From Burkholderiales bacterium (GTDB taxonomy: Bacteria; Pseudomonadota; Gammaproteobacteria; Burkholderiales; SG8-39), in the NCBI GenBank assembly GCA_027493935.1, contig JAOSJV010000012.1, positions 1 to 64,000 of the forward strand: DNA of 64,000 nucleotides, in the 5' to 3' direction. Numbering within the stretch: the stretch's first letter is position 1; every line of letters starts with the position of its first letter. The notes under the pieces were generated by a model. That model saw nothing but the letters and a program-made list of their open reading frames with translations. It was not told where the DNA came from and ran no database searches. Shown piece after piece: positions 28,505-37,311 of this stretch. Made by a program: the position numbers and the translations under genes.

Positions 28505-29686
28505 ATGTTCAAGCAACTGACACGGATTGCGGCGGGCATTGCGACCGCGGCCGCGCTCGGCGCCGCGCCGGCGCTGGCGCAGGCGCAGGATGCCTATCTC
28601 GTCGGCGTCTCGGGCGCCATGACCGGCCCGGTCGCCGGCGGCTACGCGCCGATCGTGGAGTCGATGAAGGCCTACCTCGACCACATCAACGCGCAGGGCG
28701 GCGTCAACGGCAAGCCGGTGCGGCTCGTCGTGCAGGACGACCAGGCGCAGCCCTCGCGTGCCGCCACCAACGCGAAGAAGCTGGTCGCGCAGGACCGCGT
28801 GATCCTGCTCGTCAACACGAGCCTCTCGTCGACCTACGCGCCGATGGTCGCCGAATCGAAGCGCGCGGGCGTCCCGCTCTTCTTCGCCGGCGGCGTGTGC
28901 CCGCCGGCCACCTACCCGCCGGCCGACCCGCTGCAATTCTGCTCGACCGCCTACAGCGCCAACCTCGACTCCGAGGCGGCGCTCGATTTCATCAAGGCCT
29001 CGTCCTCGTCGCCGGTGCGCATCGCCTTCGCCGGCATGGCGATCCCGCTCGTGCGCACCGGTATCGAGCACGCCGAGAAGGTCGCGGTGTCGCTCGGCAT
29101 GAAGACGGTCGGCACGCAGTTCTCGCCGCCGCCCGCGCCCGACTACACGCCGTTCGCGACGAAGATCAAGGATGCCGACCCCAACTGGGTGTTCTCGTGG
29201 TCGCCCTGGGTCTCGCAGGTACGCACGTTCGAGGCGCTGCGGCGCCTGGGCTGGGACGGACCGTATGTCGCCTGGGCGCACCTGAACGCCGAGGAGGAGC
29301 TCGCTCGCATCAAGGACGGCCGGTTCTACGTGATCGGCACCAACGCGTTCCTCGAGGACAACCTGCCGGTGCACGCCGAGATGCGCGCGGTCGCGCACCG
29401 CACCGGGCTCAAGTACCCGATCTCCTACCTGACCGAGGGCTACGTGGCCGGCATGGTGCTCGAGGCAGCGCTGAAGAAGGTCGCCTGGCCGCCGACGCCG
29501 CAGAAGGTCACCGCCGCGATGAGCAGCCTGAAGGTCGACCTGCGGGGATTGCGCGGTGGCCCCCTCGAGTGGACGAAGGGCAACCACTTCCGCACCGCGC
29601 AGTACTACCGCGTGTGGCGCTGGGATCCGGCGCAGAACCGGATCGTGCGCGTTCAGGACTGGAAGGCGATCCGGGCCGGACGCTGA
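28505..29686 (+). CDS. livK: Branched-chain-type ABC substrate-binding protein (1)
   Basis: A 393-aa periplasmic binding protein of the Leu/Ile/Val (type I fold) family, with a signal peptide to about residue 27 (ALAQAQ). Landmarks: VGVSGAMTGPVAGGYAP, INAQGGVNGKPVRLVVQDDQAQPS and a conserved SLSS ligand contact. GAGGAGGTGCAC is the ribosome-binding site. In proteobacteria this family often imports aromatic acids rather than amino acids; with an acyl-CoA ligase directly upstream and gentisate dioxygenase downstream, an aromatic carboxylate is a reasonable guess. It is followed by permeases and ATPases in order H-M-F-G. Confidence 0.87.
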   Translation: MFKQLTRIAAGIATAAALGAAPALAQAQDAYLVGVSGAMTGPVAGGYAPIVESMKAYLDHINAQGGVNGKPVRLVVQDDQAQPSRAATNAKKLVAQDRVILLVNTSLSSTYAPMVAESKRAGVPLFFAGGVCPPATYPPADPLQFCSTAYSANLDSEAALDFIKASSSSPVRIAFAGMAIPLVRTGIEHAEKVAVSLGMKTVGTQFSPPPAPDYTPFATKIKDADPNWVFSWSPWVSQVRTFEALRRLGWDGPYVAWAHLNAEEELARIKDGRFYVIGTNAFLEDNLPVHAEMRAVAHRTGLKYPISYLTEGYVAGMVLEAALKKVAWPPTPQKVTAAMSSLKVDLRGLRGGPLEWTKGNHFRTAQYYRVWRWDPAQNRIVRVQDWKAIRAGR

Positions 29687-29793
29687 CCCGGCTTCGGGGC
29701 ATCACCCGCGGGGCGCTCTAGGCCCGCCCGCCCCGCGATCTGGGCCAGAGCGCCGCCCCGCTCCGCGGGCGCGGCGCCCGCCTCCCTCGTGCC

Positions 29794-30666
29794 ATGCAGC
29801 TTGCCATCAACATCGCCGTCCTCGCCGCCATCTACGCGCTGATCAGCTGCGGCTACGTGCTGATCTACCGCGCGACCCGCGTGCTGTCGCTCGCGCACGG
29901 CGAGCTGATGATGCTCGGCGCCTACGGGCTCTACGCGACAGCGTCGCTTTTCTCCGGCCACCCGCTCGTCGCGGTCGCAGCGGCGGGCGCGCTCGCGCTG
30001 GCGGTCGGCGTGCTGGTCTACTTCGCCCTGATGTGGCGCATGACCGGCGAGTCGGTGCTCGCCGCGGTGCTGGCGACGATCGCGCTCGGCATCCTGCTGC
30101 GCGGCCTGATGATCCTCTTGTTCGGCACGCAGACGCGCCATCCGCTGGACGGGCTCGGGTGGACCAACGCGTCGGTCCCGATCGGCGGGGACGCGTTCGT
30201 CTCGGGCATCGGGCTCGCGCTGGTGCTGGCGACCGCCGCCGTCTACGGCCTGCTCTTCGCCTTCCTGCGGTTCACCCGCTGGGGCATCCGGATGCGTGCG
30301 GCCGGGCAGAATCCGCTGCTCGCCGCGCAACGCGGCATCGGCCTGCACGGCGTCTACGCGCTAGCCTGGGGGCTCGCGACCTTCACCGGCGGCCTCGCGG
30401 GCATGCTGATCGCATCGGATGCGGGGCTCGAGAGCACCATGGTCGTGATCGGCCTGAAGGCGTTCCCCGCCGCGCTCGTCGGCGGGCTGGACAGCCTCGC
30501 CGGTGCGCTCCTCGGCGCCGCGGTCATCGCGACCGCCGAGGTGCTGATGGTGCATTACGTCGATGCGCTGCTCGCGGACGTCGTGCCGTTCTTCATCCTG
30601 CTCGCGATGCTGGTCGTGCGGCCCTGGGGGCTCTTCGGGTCGCGCGAGGAGCTCGACCGGGTATGA
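29794..30666 (+). CDS. livH: Liv-type ABC permease LivH (1)
   Basis: A 290-aa inner-membrane permease with about eight helices. It starts MQLAINIAVLAAIYALISCGYVLIYRATRVLSLAHGELMMLGAY, the characteristic LivH opening, and contains the coupling region FTRWGIRMRAAGQNPLLAAQRGI and GLKAFPAALVGGLDSLAGALLGA. The TGA overlaps the livM ATG by four bases. It is preceded by a 107-bp gap after livK with no clear promoter. Confidence 0.92.
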   Translation: MQLAINIAVLAAIYALISCGYVLIYRATRVLSLAHGELMMLGAYGLYATASLFSGHPLVAVAAAGALALAVGVLVYFALMWRMTGESVLAAVLATIALGILLRGLMILLFGTQTRHPLDGLGWTNASVPIGGDAFVSGIGLALVLATAAVYGLLFAFLRFTRWGIRMRAAGQNPLLAAQRGIGLHGVYALAWGLATFTGGLAGMLIASDAGLESTMVVIGLKAFPAALVGGLDSLAGALLGAAVIATAEVLMVHYVDALLADVVPFFILLAMLVVRPWGLFGSREELDRV

Positions 30667-31734
30667 GCGCGCCGCGCGCGAGCGGCTACTTCCGCACCCG
30701 CTACGCGGACGACTTCGCGCTGCTCGGTACCCGCACGCGCAAGGTGTGGGCGCTCGTCCTCGCCGTCGCGCTCGTCACCTACCCGTTCCTCGCCGGCCCG
30801 CTCGCGCTCGACCTCGCGAACCAGGTGCTGCTCGCCGCCGTCGGCGCGGTGGCGCTGATGCTGCTGACCGGCTACGCCGGGCAGATCTCGCTCGGCCACG
30901 CGGGCCTCCTCGCGGCGGGTGCGTTCACGACCGGGATCCTGTTCAAGGAGTTCGGCGCGCCGTTCTGGGTCACGCTGCCCGCCTCCGCCCTGGTCGGCGC
31001 CGCGCTCGGGCTCATCTTCGGTCTGCCGAGCCTGCGCCTGCGCGGGCTCTACCTCGCCGTCTCGACGCTCGCGCTGCACTTCATCGTGATCCACCTCGGC
31101 TCGGTACGAGACCAAGCGCGGCTTCTCGACCGGCATCCTCGTCGACCCACCGTCGGTCGGCGGCTGGCAGCTCTACGACGCCCGCGCGTGGTATTTCGTG
31201 CTGCTCGCCGCGGCCGTCGCGACGGCGCTCTTCGGCCTGAACCTGCTGCGCTCGCGGACCGGTCGCGCATGGCGCGCGATCCACGGCCGCGAGGCGGTGG
31301 CCGGTGCGCTCGGCATCAGCGTGCACCGCGCAAAGCTCTCGGCGTTCGTCGTGTCGTCGATGCTCACCGCCGTCGCCGGGTGCCTGTTCGCCTATTTCCG
31401 CGGCTTCGTCTCGGTAGAGGCGTTCTCGCTCTTCCTCACCATCCAGTACGTCGCGATGGTGATCATCGGCGGCATGGGCTCGATCCTGGGCGCGCTGCTC
31501 GGCACCGTGTTCGTGATCCTCTTCCCGTACTTCATCGAGTGGCTCATGGAAGCGGCCGGCCTCGCCGAGAACCTCTCGTCCGTGGTGTTCGCGGTCAACT
31601 ACGCGGCGTTCGGACTGGTGATGCTGCTGTTCCTCGTCTTCGAGCCGCAGGGCCTTGTGGGCGTCTGGGGCCGCGTGCAGGCCTGGTTCCTGATGTGGCC
31701 GTTCAAGCAGAAGCCGCTGGCGGGGGCGAAGTGA
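30663..31734 (+). CDS. livM: Liv-type ABC permease LivM (1, frameshift)
   Basis: Second permease. GYAGQISLGHAGLLAAGAFT is the LivM signature; SRTGRAWRAIHGREAVAGALGI is the coupling helix and VIIGGMGSILGALLGTVFV the conserved late helix. The frame shifts near 31103, between HFIVIHLGS and YETKRGFSTGIL (net one base too many or two too few). Corrected length is about 357 aa, on the long side because of an N-terminal extension. It overlaps livH and livF by 4 bp each. Confidence 0.85.
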
Positions 31735-32531
31735 GCGAGGTCCTGCTCCGGCTCGAGCGGCTCGAAGTGGTCTACCACCGGGTGATCACCGCCGTGCAGG
31801 GCGTGTCCCTCGAGGTGCCGCAGCGTGGCATCGTCGCGCTGCTCGGAACGAACGGCGCCGGCAAGACCACCACGCTGCGCGCGATCTCCGGCTTCATCGG
31901 TCTCGACGACGCGCGGATCACCGAGGGCGCGATCGTGTACCGCGGCGAGCGCATCGAGAACCGCGCGCCGCACCGGATCACCGCGCTCGGCATTGCGCTG
32001 GTGCCGGAGCGAAGCAAGGTGTTCGAGAACCTGTCGGTAGCGGAGAATCTCGAGGCCGTGGTGCCGCGCGCGGGCGCCGAGCGCCGGCGCCTCGCCGAGT
32101 CGATCTACGAGCTCTTCCCGGCGCTCGCGCGGCTGCGCGCGCGCGAGGCGGGCTACCTCTCCGGCGGCGAGCGCCAGATGCTCGCGATCGGCTCGGCGCT
32201 CGCGTGCGCCCCCGACCTCTTGCTGGTGGACGAGCTCTCGCAAGGGCTCGCGCCGGTGATCGTGGAGGAGCTGGTCGGTCGGCTGCAGCGCGTGCGCGCG
32301 GAGCTCGGCACCACGATCCTGCTGGTCGAGCAGAACGCGTACGTCGCGCTGGAAGTGGCCGACTACGGCTACGTGATGGAGAACGGGCGTCTGGTCCTGG
32401 ACGGCACGCCCGAGCGGCTGCGCGCGCACGCCGACATCCAGGAGTTCTACCTCGGGGCCGGCGGCGGCGAGCGCCGGCGAAGCTACCGCGAGGTCAAGCA
32501 GTACCGCCGCAGCCGGCGCTGGTATGGCTGA
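31731..32531 (+). CDS. livF: Liv-type ABC ATPase LivF (1)
   Basis: A 266-aa ATPase. Walker A GTNGAGKTTT, signature YLSGGERQM, Walker B LLLVDELSQGLAP and the switch His replaced by Gln in LLVEQN, as in LivF. The GTG start at 31731 lies in a GTGA overlap with livM. The C-terminus carries a basic tail (RRRSYREVKQYRRSRRWYG) found in LivF-like proteins of aromatic-acid transporters. It precedes livG and overlaps its start by 8 bp. Confidence 0.9.
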   Translation: MSEVLLRLERLEVVYHRVITAVQGVSLEVPQRGIVALLGTNGAGKTTTLRAISGFIGLDDARITEGAIVYRGERIENRAPHRITALGIALVPERSKVFENLSVAENLEAVVPRAGAERRRLAESIYELFPALARLRAREAGYLSGGERQMLAIGSALACAPDLLLVDELSQGLAPVIVEELVGRLQRVRAELGTTILLVEQNAYVALEVADYGYVMENGRLVLDGTPERLRAHADIQEFYLGAGGGERRRSYREVKQYRRSRRWYG

Positions 32532-33303
32532 GGGCGGCGTCCTGCGGCTGGAAGCCGTGTCGCTCGCCTTCGGCGGGCTGCAGGTGCTCGACGGCGTCTC
32601 GCTCGCGACGCGGCCCGGCGAGCTCCTCGCCCTGATCGGGCCGAACGGCGCCGGCAAGACCTCGGTGCTGAACTGCGTGAGCGGAATTTACCGGCCGACC
32701 GGCGGCCGCATCGTGTTCGGCGCGACCGACGTCACGCACGAGAAGCCGCACCGCATCGCGCGCCTGGGCATCGCGCGCACTTTCCAGCACGGCGAGCTCT
32801 TTCCGCACATGACGGTGATCGAGAACCTGCTCGTCGCGCGGCACGCGCACATCGGCACCGGCATCTTCGGCGAGGGCCTGTTCCTGCCGCGCGTGCGTGC
32901 CACCGAGACCGCGCACCGTCGCGCTGTCGAAGAGGTGCTGGAATTCGTCGAACTCGAGCGCTACCGGCACGAGCACGTCGACGCGCTGCCCTTCGGCACG
33001 CAGAAGATCGTCGGCTTCGCGCGCGCGCTGGCGATGGAGCCGAGAGTCCTGCTCCTCGATGAGCCCTCCGCCGGGTTGAACCGCGAGGAACGCGAGGATC
33101 TGGCGCGTCACATCCTGCGCATCAAGCACGCGCTCGGCATCGCGATCGTCTGGGTCGAGCACGACATGCAGATGGTGGCCGACCTCGCAGATCGCATCTA
33201 CGTGCTCGACTACGGCGTGCCGCTCGCAGAGGGCGCGCCCGAGGACGTGCTGCGCGACGCGCGCGTGATCACGGCCTATCTCGGTTCGCGTGCGGCGGTG
33301 TGA
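32524..33303 (+). CDS. livG: Liv-type ABC ATPase LivG (1)
   Basis: A 259-aa ATPase. Walker A GPNGAGKTS, Walker B VLLLDEPSAGLNREE, switch VEHDMQMV; the LivG-type insert with ARTFQHGELFPHMTVIENLLVARH is present. The signature is degenerate (LPFGTQKIV instead of LSGGQ), which is common in LivG. It ends the acyl-CoA ligase-livKHMFG operon; the 313 bp that follow contain a REP-like palindrome and the upstream region of the gentisate dioxygenase. Confidence 0.9.
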   Translation: MAEGGVLRLEAVSLAFGGLQVLDGVSLATRPGELLALIGPNGAGKTSVLNCVSGIYRPTGGRIVFGATDVTHEKPHRIARLGIARTFQHGELFPHMTVIENLLVARHAHIGTGIFGEGLFLPRVRATETAHRRAVEEVLEFVELERYRHEHVDALPFGTQKIVGFARALAMEPRVLLLDEPSAGLNREEREDLARHILRIKHALGIAIVWVEHDMQMVADLADRIYVLDYGVPLAEGAPEDVLRDARVITAYLGSRAAV

Positions 33304-33430
33304 GCCGCGGGCGAAGGACGGGCTCGGTCGAATTCGAAGGCGGGGTGAATCGGCGCGCTGACGTGCCCGGCCCGGCGAGGATTCTCTCGACCACCCGTGC
33401 ACGGTTCGGCAACGCCGTCGCGTGACGCAC

Positions 33431-33481
33431 GCACCACCCCGCCGGCTACGCCGGCATCCCTCCCCGCCCGGAGAGGAGGGG
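33431..33481 (+). repeat. REP-like double palindrome R3
   Basis: CACCACCCC, GCCGGC-TAC-GCCGGC (33441-33455), then CCCTCC...GGAGGG. It lies in the 313-bp gap 33304-33616; apart from this and the operator-like site nearby I see nothing else in the gap. Confidence 0.65.
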
Positions 33482-33567
33482 AACGCGGTCGCTGGCGCCG
33501 GGCGGGCGCAGCCGCCGGCGCCTCCGTACGCCGCTCGGCGGGACCTACTTGGCCCAAGCCGTCTATC

Positions 33568-33579
33568 ATACGGTCGTAT
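33568..33579 (+). promoter_or_regulatory. Candidate operator upstream of gentisate dioxygenase
   Basis: ATACG-GT-CGTAT is an inverted repeat 38 bp before the start codon, with TATCAT just before it as a possible -10. The regulator is unknown. Confidence 0.4.
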
Positions 33580-33616
33580 CGCGGCTCAGCGCGCCGCAGC
33601 AGATCGAGGATCCACC

Positions 33617-34657
33617 ATGTCATCCGTCCCGAAGCCGTCCCCCGCGAACGAGCGCCAGGCGTTCTACCGGAAGATCGACAAGGCGAGCGTCGCTCCGCTC
33701 TGGGAGGTGCTGCACGATCTCATCACGCACGCGCCGAAGTCGCCGTGCGCGCCCGCGATATACAAGTGGCAGGAGCTCCATCCCTACGTGCTCGAATCGG
33801 GCAGCCTGATCACCGCGCAGGAGGCCGAACGGCGCGTGCTCGTGCTCGAGAACCCGGGGCTGCGCGGCCAGTCGCGCATCACCCACAGCCTGTACGCCGG
33901 CCTGCAGCTGATCCTGCCGGGCGAGGTCGCGCGCGCGCACCGGCACTCGCAGTCGGCGCTGCGCTTCGTCATGTCGGGCAGCGGCGCGTACACGGCGGTC
34001 GAGGGCGAGCGCGTCACGATGCACCCGGGCGACTTCATCATCACGCCGTCGTGGACGTGGCACGACCACGGCAATCCGGGCGGGGAGCCGGTGATCTGGC
34101 TCGACGGCCTCGACGTGCCGATCGTCGAGCTGTTCGACGCCCAGTTCATGGAGCGCATGGAGGCCAAGTCGCAGCGCACCTCGCATACCGAGGGCGAATC
34201 GCTCGCGCGCTTCGGCGCGAACATGCTGCCGGTGAACTTCAAGCCGGCCAGCCGGACGTCGCCGCTCTTCTGGTATCCCTACGAGCGCTCGCGCGCGGCG
34301 CTCGCGACGCTCGCCAAGGCGGAGGAGCCGCACCCCGCGCACGGCCACAAGCTGCAGTACGTGAATCCGGCCACCGGCGGCTTCGCGATGCCGACGATCG
34401 CGACCTTCATGCAGCTCTTGCCGCAGGGCTTCTCGGGCAAGAGCTACCGCTCGACCGACTCGACCGTGTTCGCGGTAGTCGAGGGCAAGGGCCGCGCTTG
34501 CTTCGGCGACGAGACGCTCCACTTCGCGCCGCAGGACGTCTTCGTGATGCCGAGCTGGACGGGTTACTCGCTGCACGCCGATCAGGAGTGCGTGCTCTTC
34601 AGCTTCTCGGACCGTCCGGTGCAGGTCGCGCTCGACCTGTGGCGCGAGCAGGCCTGA
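33617..34657 (+). CDS. Gentisate 1,2-dioxygenase (bicupin)
   Basis: A 346-aa ring-cleavage dioxygenase of the gentisate/1-hydroxy-2-naphthoate/salicylate group, opening 2,5-dihydroxybenzoate to maleylpyruvate with Fe(II) and O2. The first cupin holds the metal ligands in ARAHRHSQSALRFVMSG and the second-shell WTWHDHGNPG; the second cupin (about 260-340) has YRSTDSTVFAVVEGKG and FVMPSWTGYSLHAD. The start MSSVPKPSPANERQAFY at 33617 fits the family. No maleylpyruvate isomerase or hydrolase is adjacent. The Liv operon upstream may deliver its precursor. Confidence 0.86.
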   Translation: MSSVPKPSPANERQAFYRKIDKASVAPLWEVLHDLITHAPKSPCAPAIYKWQELHPYVLESGSLITAQEAERRVLVLENPGLRGQSRITHSLYAGLQLILPGEVARAHRHSQSALRFVMSGSGAYTAVEGERVTMHPGDFIITPSWTWHDHGNPGGEPVIWLDGLDVPIVELFDAQFMERMEAKSQRTSHTEGESLARFGANMLPVNFKPASRTSPLFWYPYERSRAALATLAKAEEPHPAHGHKLQYVNPATGGFAMPTIATFMQLLPQGFSGKSYRSTDSTVFAVVEGKGRACFGDETLHFAPQDVFVMPSWTGYSLHADQECVLFSFSDRPVQVALDLWREQA

Positions 34658-34896
34658 CCGCGCCGCGGCTCCGGTAAGGGCGAGCGCCCGCGCGCGAGTT
34701 CGCGCGGCGCGCTTTGTATCGGTCCGGTTTCAGCCGTCGAAACAATCGAAACCAAGTCGGCCGGGGGCCGACGTCGCCGGGTTACCTTCGCCCGGAATAC
34801 TCGCGCGGCGCCCGGAGCGGCCCCGCCGCGCACGTCGCCGATGTCGCAGGACGGCGACCACGCACGCCCGGCGCACGTGCACGGGAGATCACGCAG

Positions 34897-35082
34897 ATGA
34901 AGAGCATCCACAGGCAGGGCCGCTTCTTCGCCGTCGGCATCGCACTGGTGATCACGGTGGTCTTCGGCGCCACGACGGCAGCGATCGTCGCCATCGACGA
35001 CGGCGACCAAGGCACCGTCGCGACGCAGCCGCAAACGCCGGCAGGCGCGGTAACGGCAAGCGTGCAGCCGCAGCCGAACTGA
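34897..35082 (+). CDS. Small single-pass membrane protein, unknown
   Basis: A 61-aa protein, MKSIHRQGRFFAVGIALVITVVFGATTAAIVAID..., with one hydrophobic segment at about residues 11-33 and a polar Gln/Pro/Thr-rich tail ending QPQPN. GGGAGATCACGC provides a modest ribosome-binding site. The 239 bp before it (34658-34896) are unusual in containing some A/T-richer patches (GTTTCAGCCGTCGAAACAAT) but no clear gene. I do not recognise a family. Confidence 0.5.
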   Translation: MKSIHRQGRFFAVGIALVITVVFGATTAAIVAIDDGDQGTVATQPQTPAGAVTASVQPQPN

Positions 35083-35100
35083 TCCGCGCGGCGCGCCGCT

Positions 35101-35868
35101 TCACTCCAGCGCGGGCGCCCCGGCGCGCCGCCGAAGACTCGCGTCGCGGAAATCGAGCTCCCGGCCGGCGAGATCCGACGCCTCCCCGGTGCACAGATAC
35201 GCGATGATCCGCGCCGGCTCATCCGCCGGCGCGAGCTCGTCGCGCCGCTTGCGGCTGATCGGGTTGATGCCCGAGGCGCGGATGGTCTCCTGCATCGCGG
35301 TGTCCACCAGCCCGGGCGCGTAGCCGTACACCCGCAGCCCTTGCTCGCCGAGTTCCGCGGCGAGAGCGAGGGTGAGCATGTGCAGCCCGGCCTTGGCCGC
35401 GCAGTAGGCCGACCACCCCTCGAGCGGTTGATGCGCGGCGCCCGAGCTCACGTTGACGATGACGCGGCCGGCCGCCGCTCCGTCGGCGAGGAAAGCGCGC
35501 GCGGCGTGATAGGCGCCGAGGAGCGTCACGCCGATGTTCTCGGCCCATGCCGCGGGATCGGTCTCGACGAAACGTGCGATCGGTTCGATCACCGCTGCGT
35601 TGTTGACCAGGATGTCCGCACGGCCGAGCCGCGCACCGCACTCGGCCATCGCACGCTGCATGTCCGCATAGCGGGCCGCGTCGCCGCCGACGGCGATCGC
35701 CCGAGCGCCGGTTGCCCCGATCGACCGCGCGACCTCGGCCGCGCGTTCGCGCGATCGCGCGACCAGCGCGACCGCCGCCCCTTCGGCCGCGAGGCGGCGC
35801 GCGAGCGCCGCACCGAGCCCGCGGCTCGCTCCGACGACGACCGCGCGCTTTCCCCGAAGGCCGTTCAT
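35101..35868 (-). CDS. Short-chain dehydrogenase/reductase
   Basis: A 255-aa NAD(P)-dependent SDR. Cofactor motif GASRGLGAALARRLA (about 12-26), NNAAVIEP, catalytic Ser in VNVSSGAAHQ, and YxxxK in SAYCAAKAG. The C-terminal LAGRELDFRDASLRR is unusual in being short and polar. The start MNGLRGKRAVVVGAS at 35868 is chosen because the fold begins directly after it. Substrate unknown; it converges on the small membrane-protein gene 18 bp away and is divergent from the phosphodiesterase remnant. Confidence 0.85.
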   Translation of the reverse strand: MNGLRGKRAVVVGASRGLGAALARRLAAEGAAVALVARSRERAAEVARSIGATGARAIAVGGDAARYADMQRAMAECGARLGRADILVNNAAVIEPIARFVETDPAAWAENIGVTLLGAYHAARAFLADGAAAGRVIVNVSSGAAHQPLEGWSAYCAAKAGLHMLTLALAAELGEQGLRVYGYAPGLVDTAMQETIRASGINPISRKRRDELAPADEPARIIAYLCTGEASDLAGRELDFRDASLRRRAGAPALE

Positions 35869-35896
35869 CCCGCCCGCTCCCCGATCCCCTGACATC

Positions 35897-36406
35897 ATGC
35901 GCGGCCGGCACGCGATGCGCAACCGAACGCAGCCCGGCGCGACGCTCGACGTCGGCCTGATCTCCGACACCCACGAGCTCCTGCGTCCCGAGGCGGTGGC
36001 GGCATTGCGCGGCAGCGACCGTATCGTGCACGCCGGCGACATCGGCAGCTTCGAAGTCCTCGCGGCGCTCGACTTCGATCCGGCCGCCGCCGGCGGGCGG
36101 GTCGTTGTCGCCGGCCGCTCCCACTGGCCGCGGATCGCTTCGCGCGACGGCGTGCTCTACGTGAACCCGAGCAGCGCCGGCCTGCGCCGCTTCAGGCTGC
36201 CGATCTCGCTCGCGCGTTTGTGCATCCGCGGATCACACGCAAACGCACGGCTGGTCGAGCTCGCTGCGCTCGAGGCGGAGCCGGGTCGGCCCGCACCTAC
36301 CGTGCCGCGGCGGCGTGCTCGCGCACCGGCGCGGCGGGCTTCGCCACCTCGACGCGATTGCGTCCGCCGTGCTTGGCGCGGTACAGCGCGTCGTCCGCCA
36401 TTTTGA
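35897..36406 (+). pseudogene. YfcE/MJ0936-type phosphodiesterase with internal deletion
   Basis: Metallophosphoesterase of the YfcE family: LDVGLISDTHELLRPEA carries the D-x-H metal motif and RIVHAGDIGSFEVL the second. The protein then jumps straight to DPAAAGGRVVVAGRSHWPRI and DGVLYVNPSSAGLRRFRLP. The roughly 45 residues that should hold the GN(N/C)D motif and the next His are missing, and GHSH has become GRSH. The frame runs on past the normal end into the convergent GGDEF gene. Metal binding cannot be intact. Confidence 0.7.
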
Positions 36407-37163
36407 GCAGCGCTGGTCCGTCGGGGACTTCCGGGCCGAGCGCGGCCACGCCGATGCTCACCGTAACCTTGATCGGCGCACCGGCGGCGGGCGCGTCGGC
36501 GGGCGCGATCGGGAGCGACTCGACGCTACGGCGCAGCCGATCGGCGAGCAGGCAGGCATCAGCGAGCGCAGTGTGCGGCGCGAGAAGCAGGATCTCCTCG
36601 CCGCCGTAGCGCGTGACGAAGTCGGACTTGCGTGCAGCCTGAAGCATCAGGCGCGCGAGCGCGATCAACACGCGGTCGCCGACGGCGTGGCCGAGACGGT
36701 CGTTCACGCTCTTGAAATGGTCGACGTCGAGCAGCAGCACCGAGAGCGGGATACCGTAGCGCACCGACTTGCCGACCTCCTCCTCCAGGCGCCGGTCGAG
36801 GTGGCGGCGGTTGTAGAGCCCGGTCAGGGGATCGGTGATGCTCTGCTCCTCGAGCGCCGCGATCCGCTTCACGTCGCGCGCGGTCTGCAGCGAGACCAGC
36901 GTCACCAAGAGCACGAAGTAGCCGCCGAGGAAAAAGGCCCCGGGCACCAGCAGGTCGGCGACCGAGCCCGCCTCGGGGCGGTCGGAGACCAGATACCAGA
37001 CGAACGCGGCCACGAAGAGGTACATGAACGCCGCGAGCACCTGCCAGTGCCGCCGCACTGTGCCGCCCGGGAGCTCGCCGATGATCTGCCCGGCCGGCAC
37101 GAGCGCCATCATCAGCAGCACTGCGCCGACGGCAACCAACCCGGTGGCAATGACGTCGAGCAA
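36297..37163 (-). CDS. Membrane-anchored diguanylate cyclase (GGDEF)
   Basis: A 288-aa protein with four predicted N-terminal membrane helices (ATGLVAVGAVLLMMALV, WQVLAAFMYLFVAAFVWYLV, LVPGAFFLGGYFVLLVTLV) and a C-terminal GGDEF domain from SITDPLTGLYNRRHLDRRL. The active-site motif is GGEE (TRYGGEEILLLAP), and RKSD five residues before it matches the inhibitory I-site RxxD, so product inhibition by c-di-GMP is expected. No ATG precedes the first helix; a TTG at 37163 is the most likely start. It is divergent from recQ. Signal sensed: unknown. Confidence 0.82.
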   Translation of the reverse strand: MLDVIATGLVAVGAVLLMMALVPAGQIIGELPGGTVRRHWQVLAAFMYLFVAAFVWYLVSDRPEAGSVADLLVPGAFFLGGYFVLLVTLVSLQTARDVKRIAALEEQSITDPLTGLYNRRHLDRRLEEEVGKSVRYGIPLSVLLLDVDHFKSVNDRLGHAVGDRVLIALARLMLQAARKSDFVTRYGGEEILLLAPHTALADACLLADRLRRSVESLPIAPADAPAAGAPIKVTVSIGVAALGPEVPDGPALLKMADDALYRAKHGGRNRVEVAKPAAPVREHAAAAR

Positions 37164-37311
37164 GCGGGACCTCGATGCGGGTTCAGAGCGAAAGGGTGGT
37201 GGAAATCGCCGCCGAATGCAACTCTCGCGCGGCGCCGCCGCTCCGCGGCGCGAATTCTGCGACCATTGGGGCGGCCGCGCTTCGCACCCCGCGACGCGCC
37301 CAAGTCGCGCG

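Noticed and set aside
32524..33303. LivG (1) as a defective ATPase because of LPFGTQKIV instead of LSGGQ
   Set aside because: Degenerate signature motifs at this position are common in LivG proteins, and all other ATPase motifs are intact.
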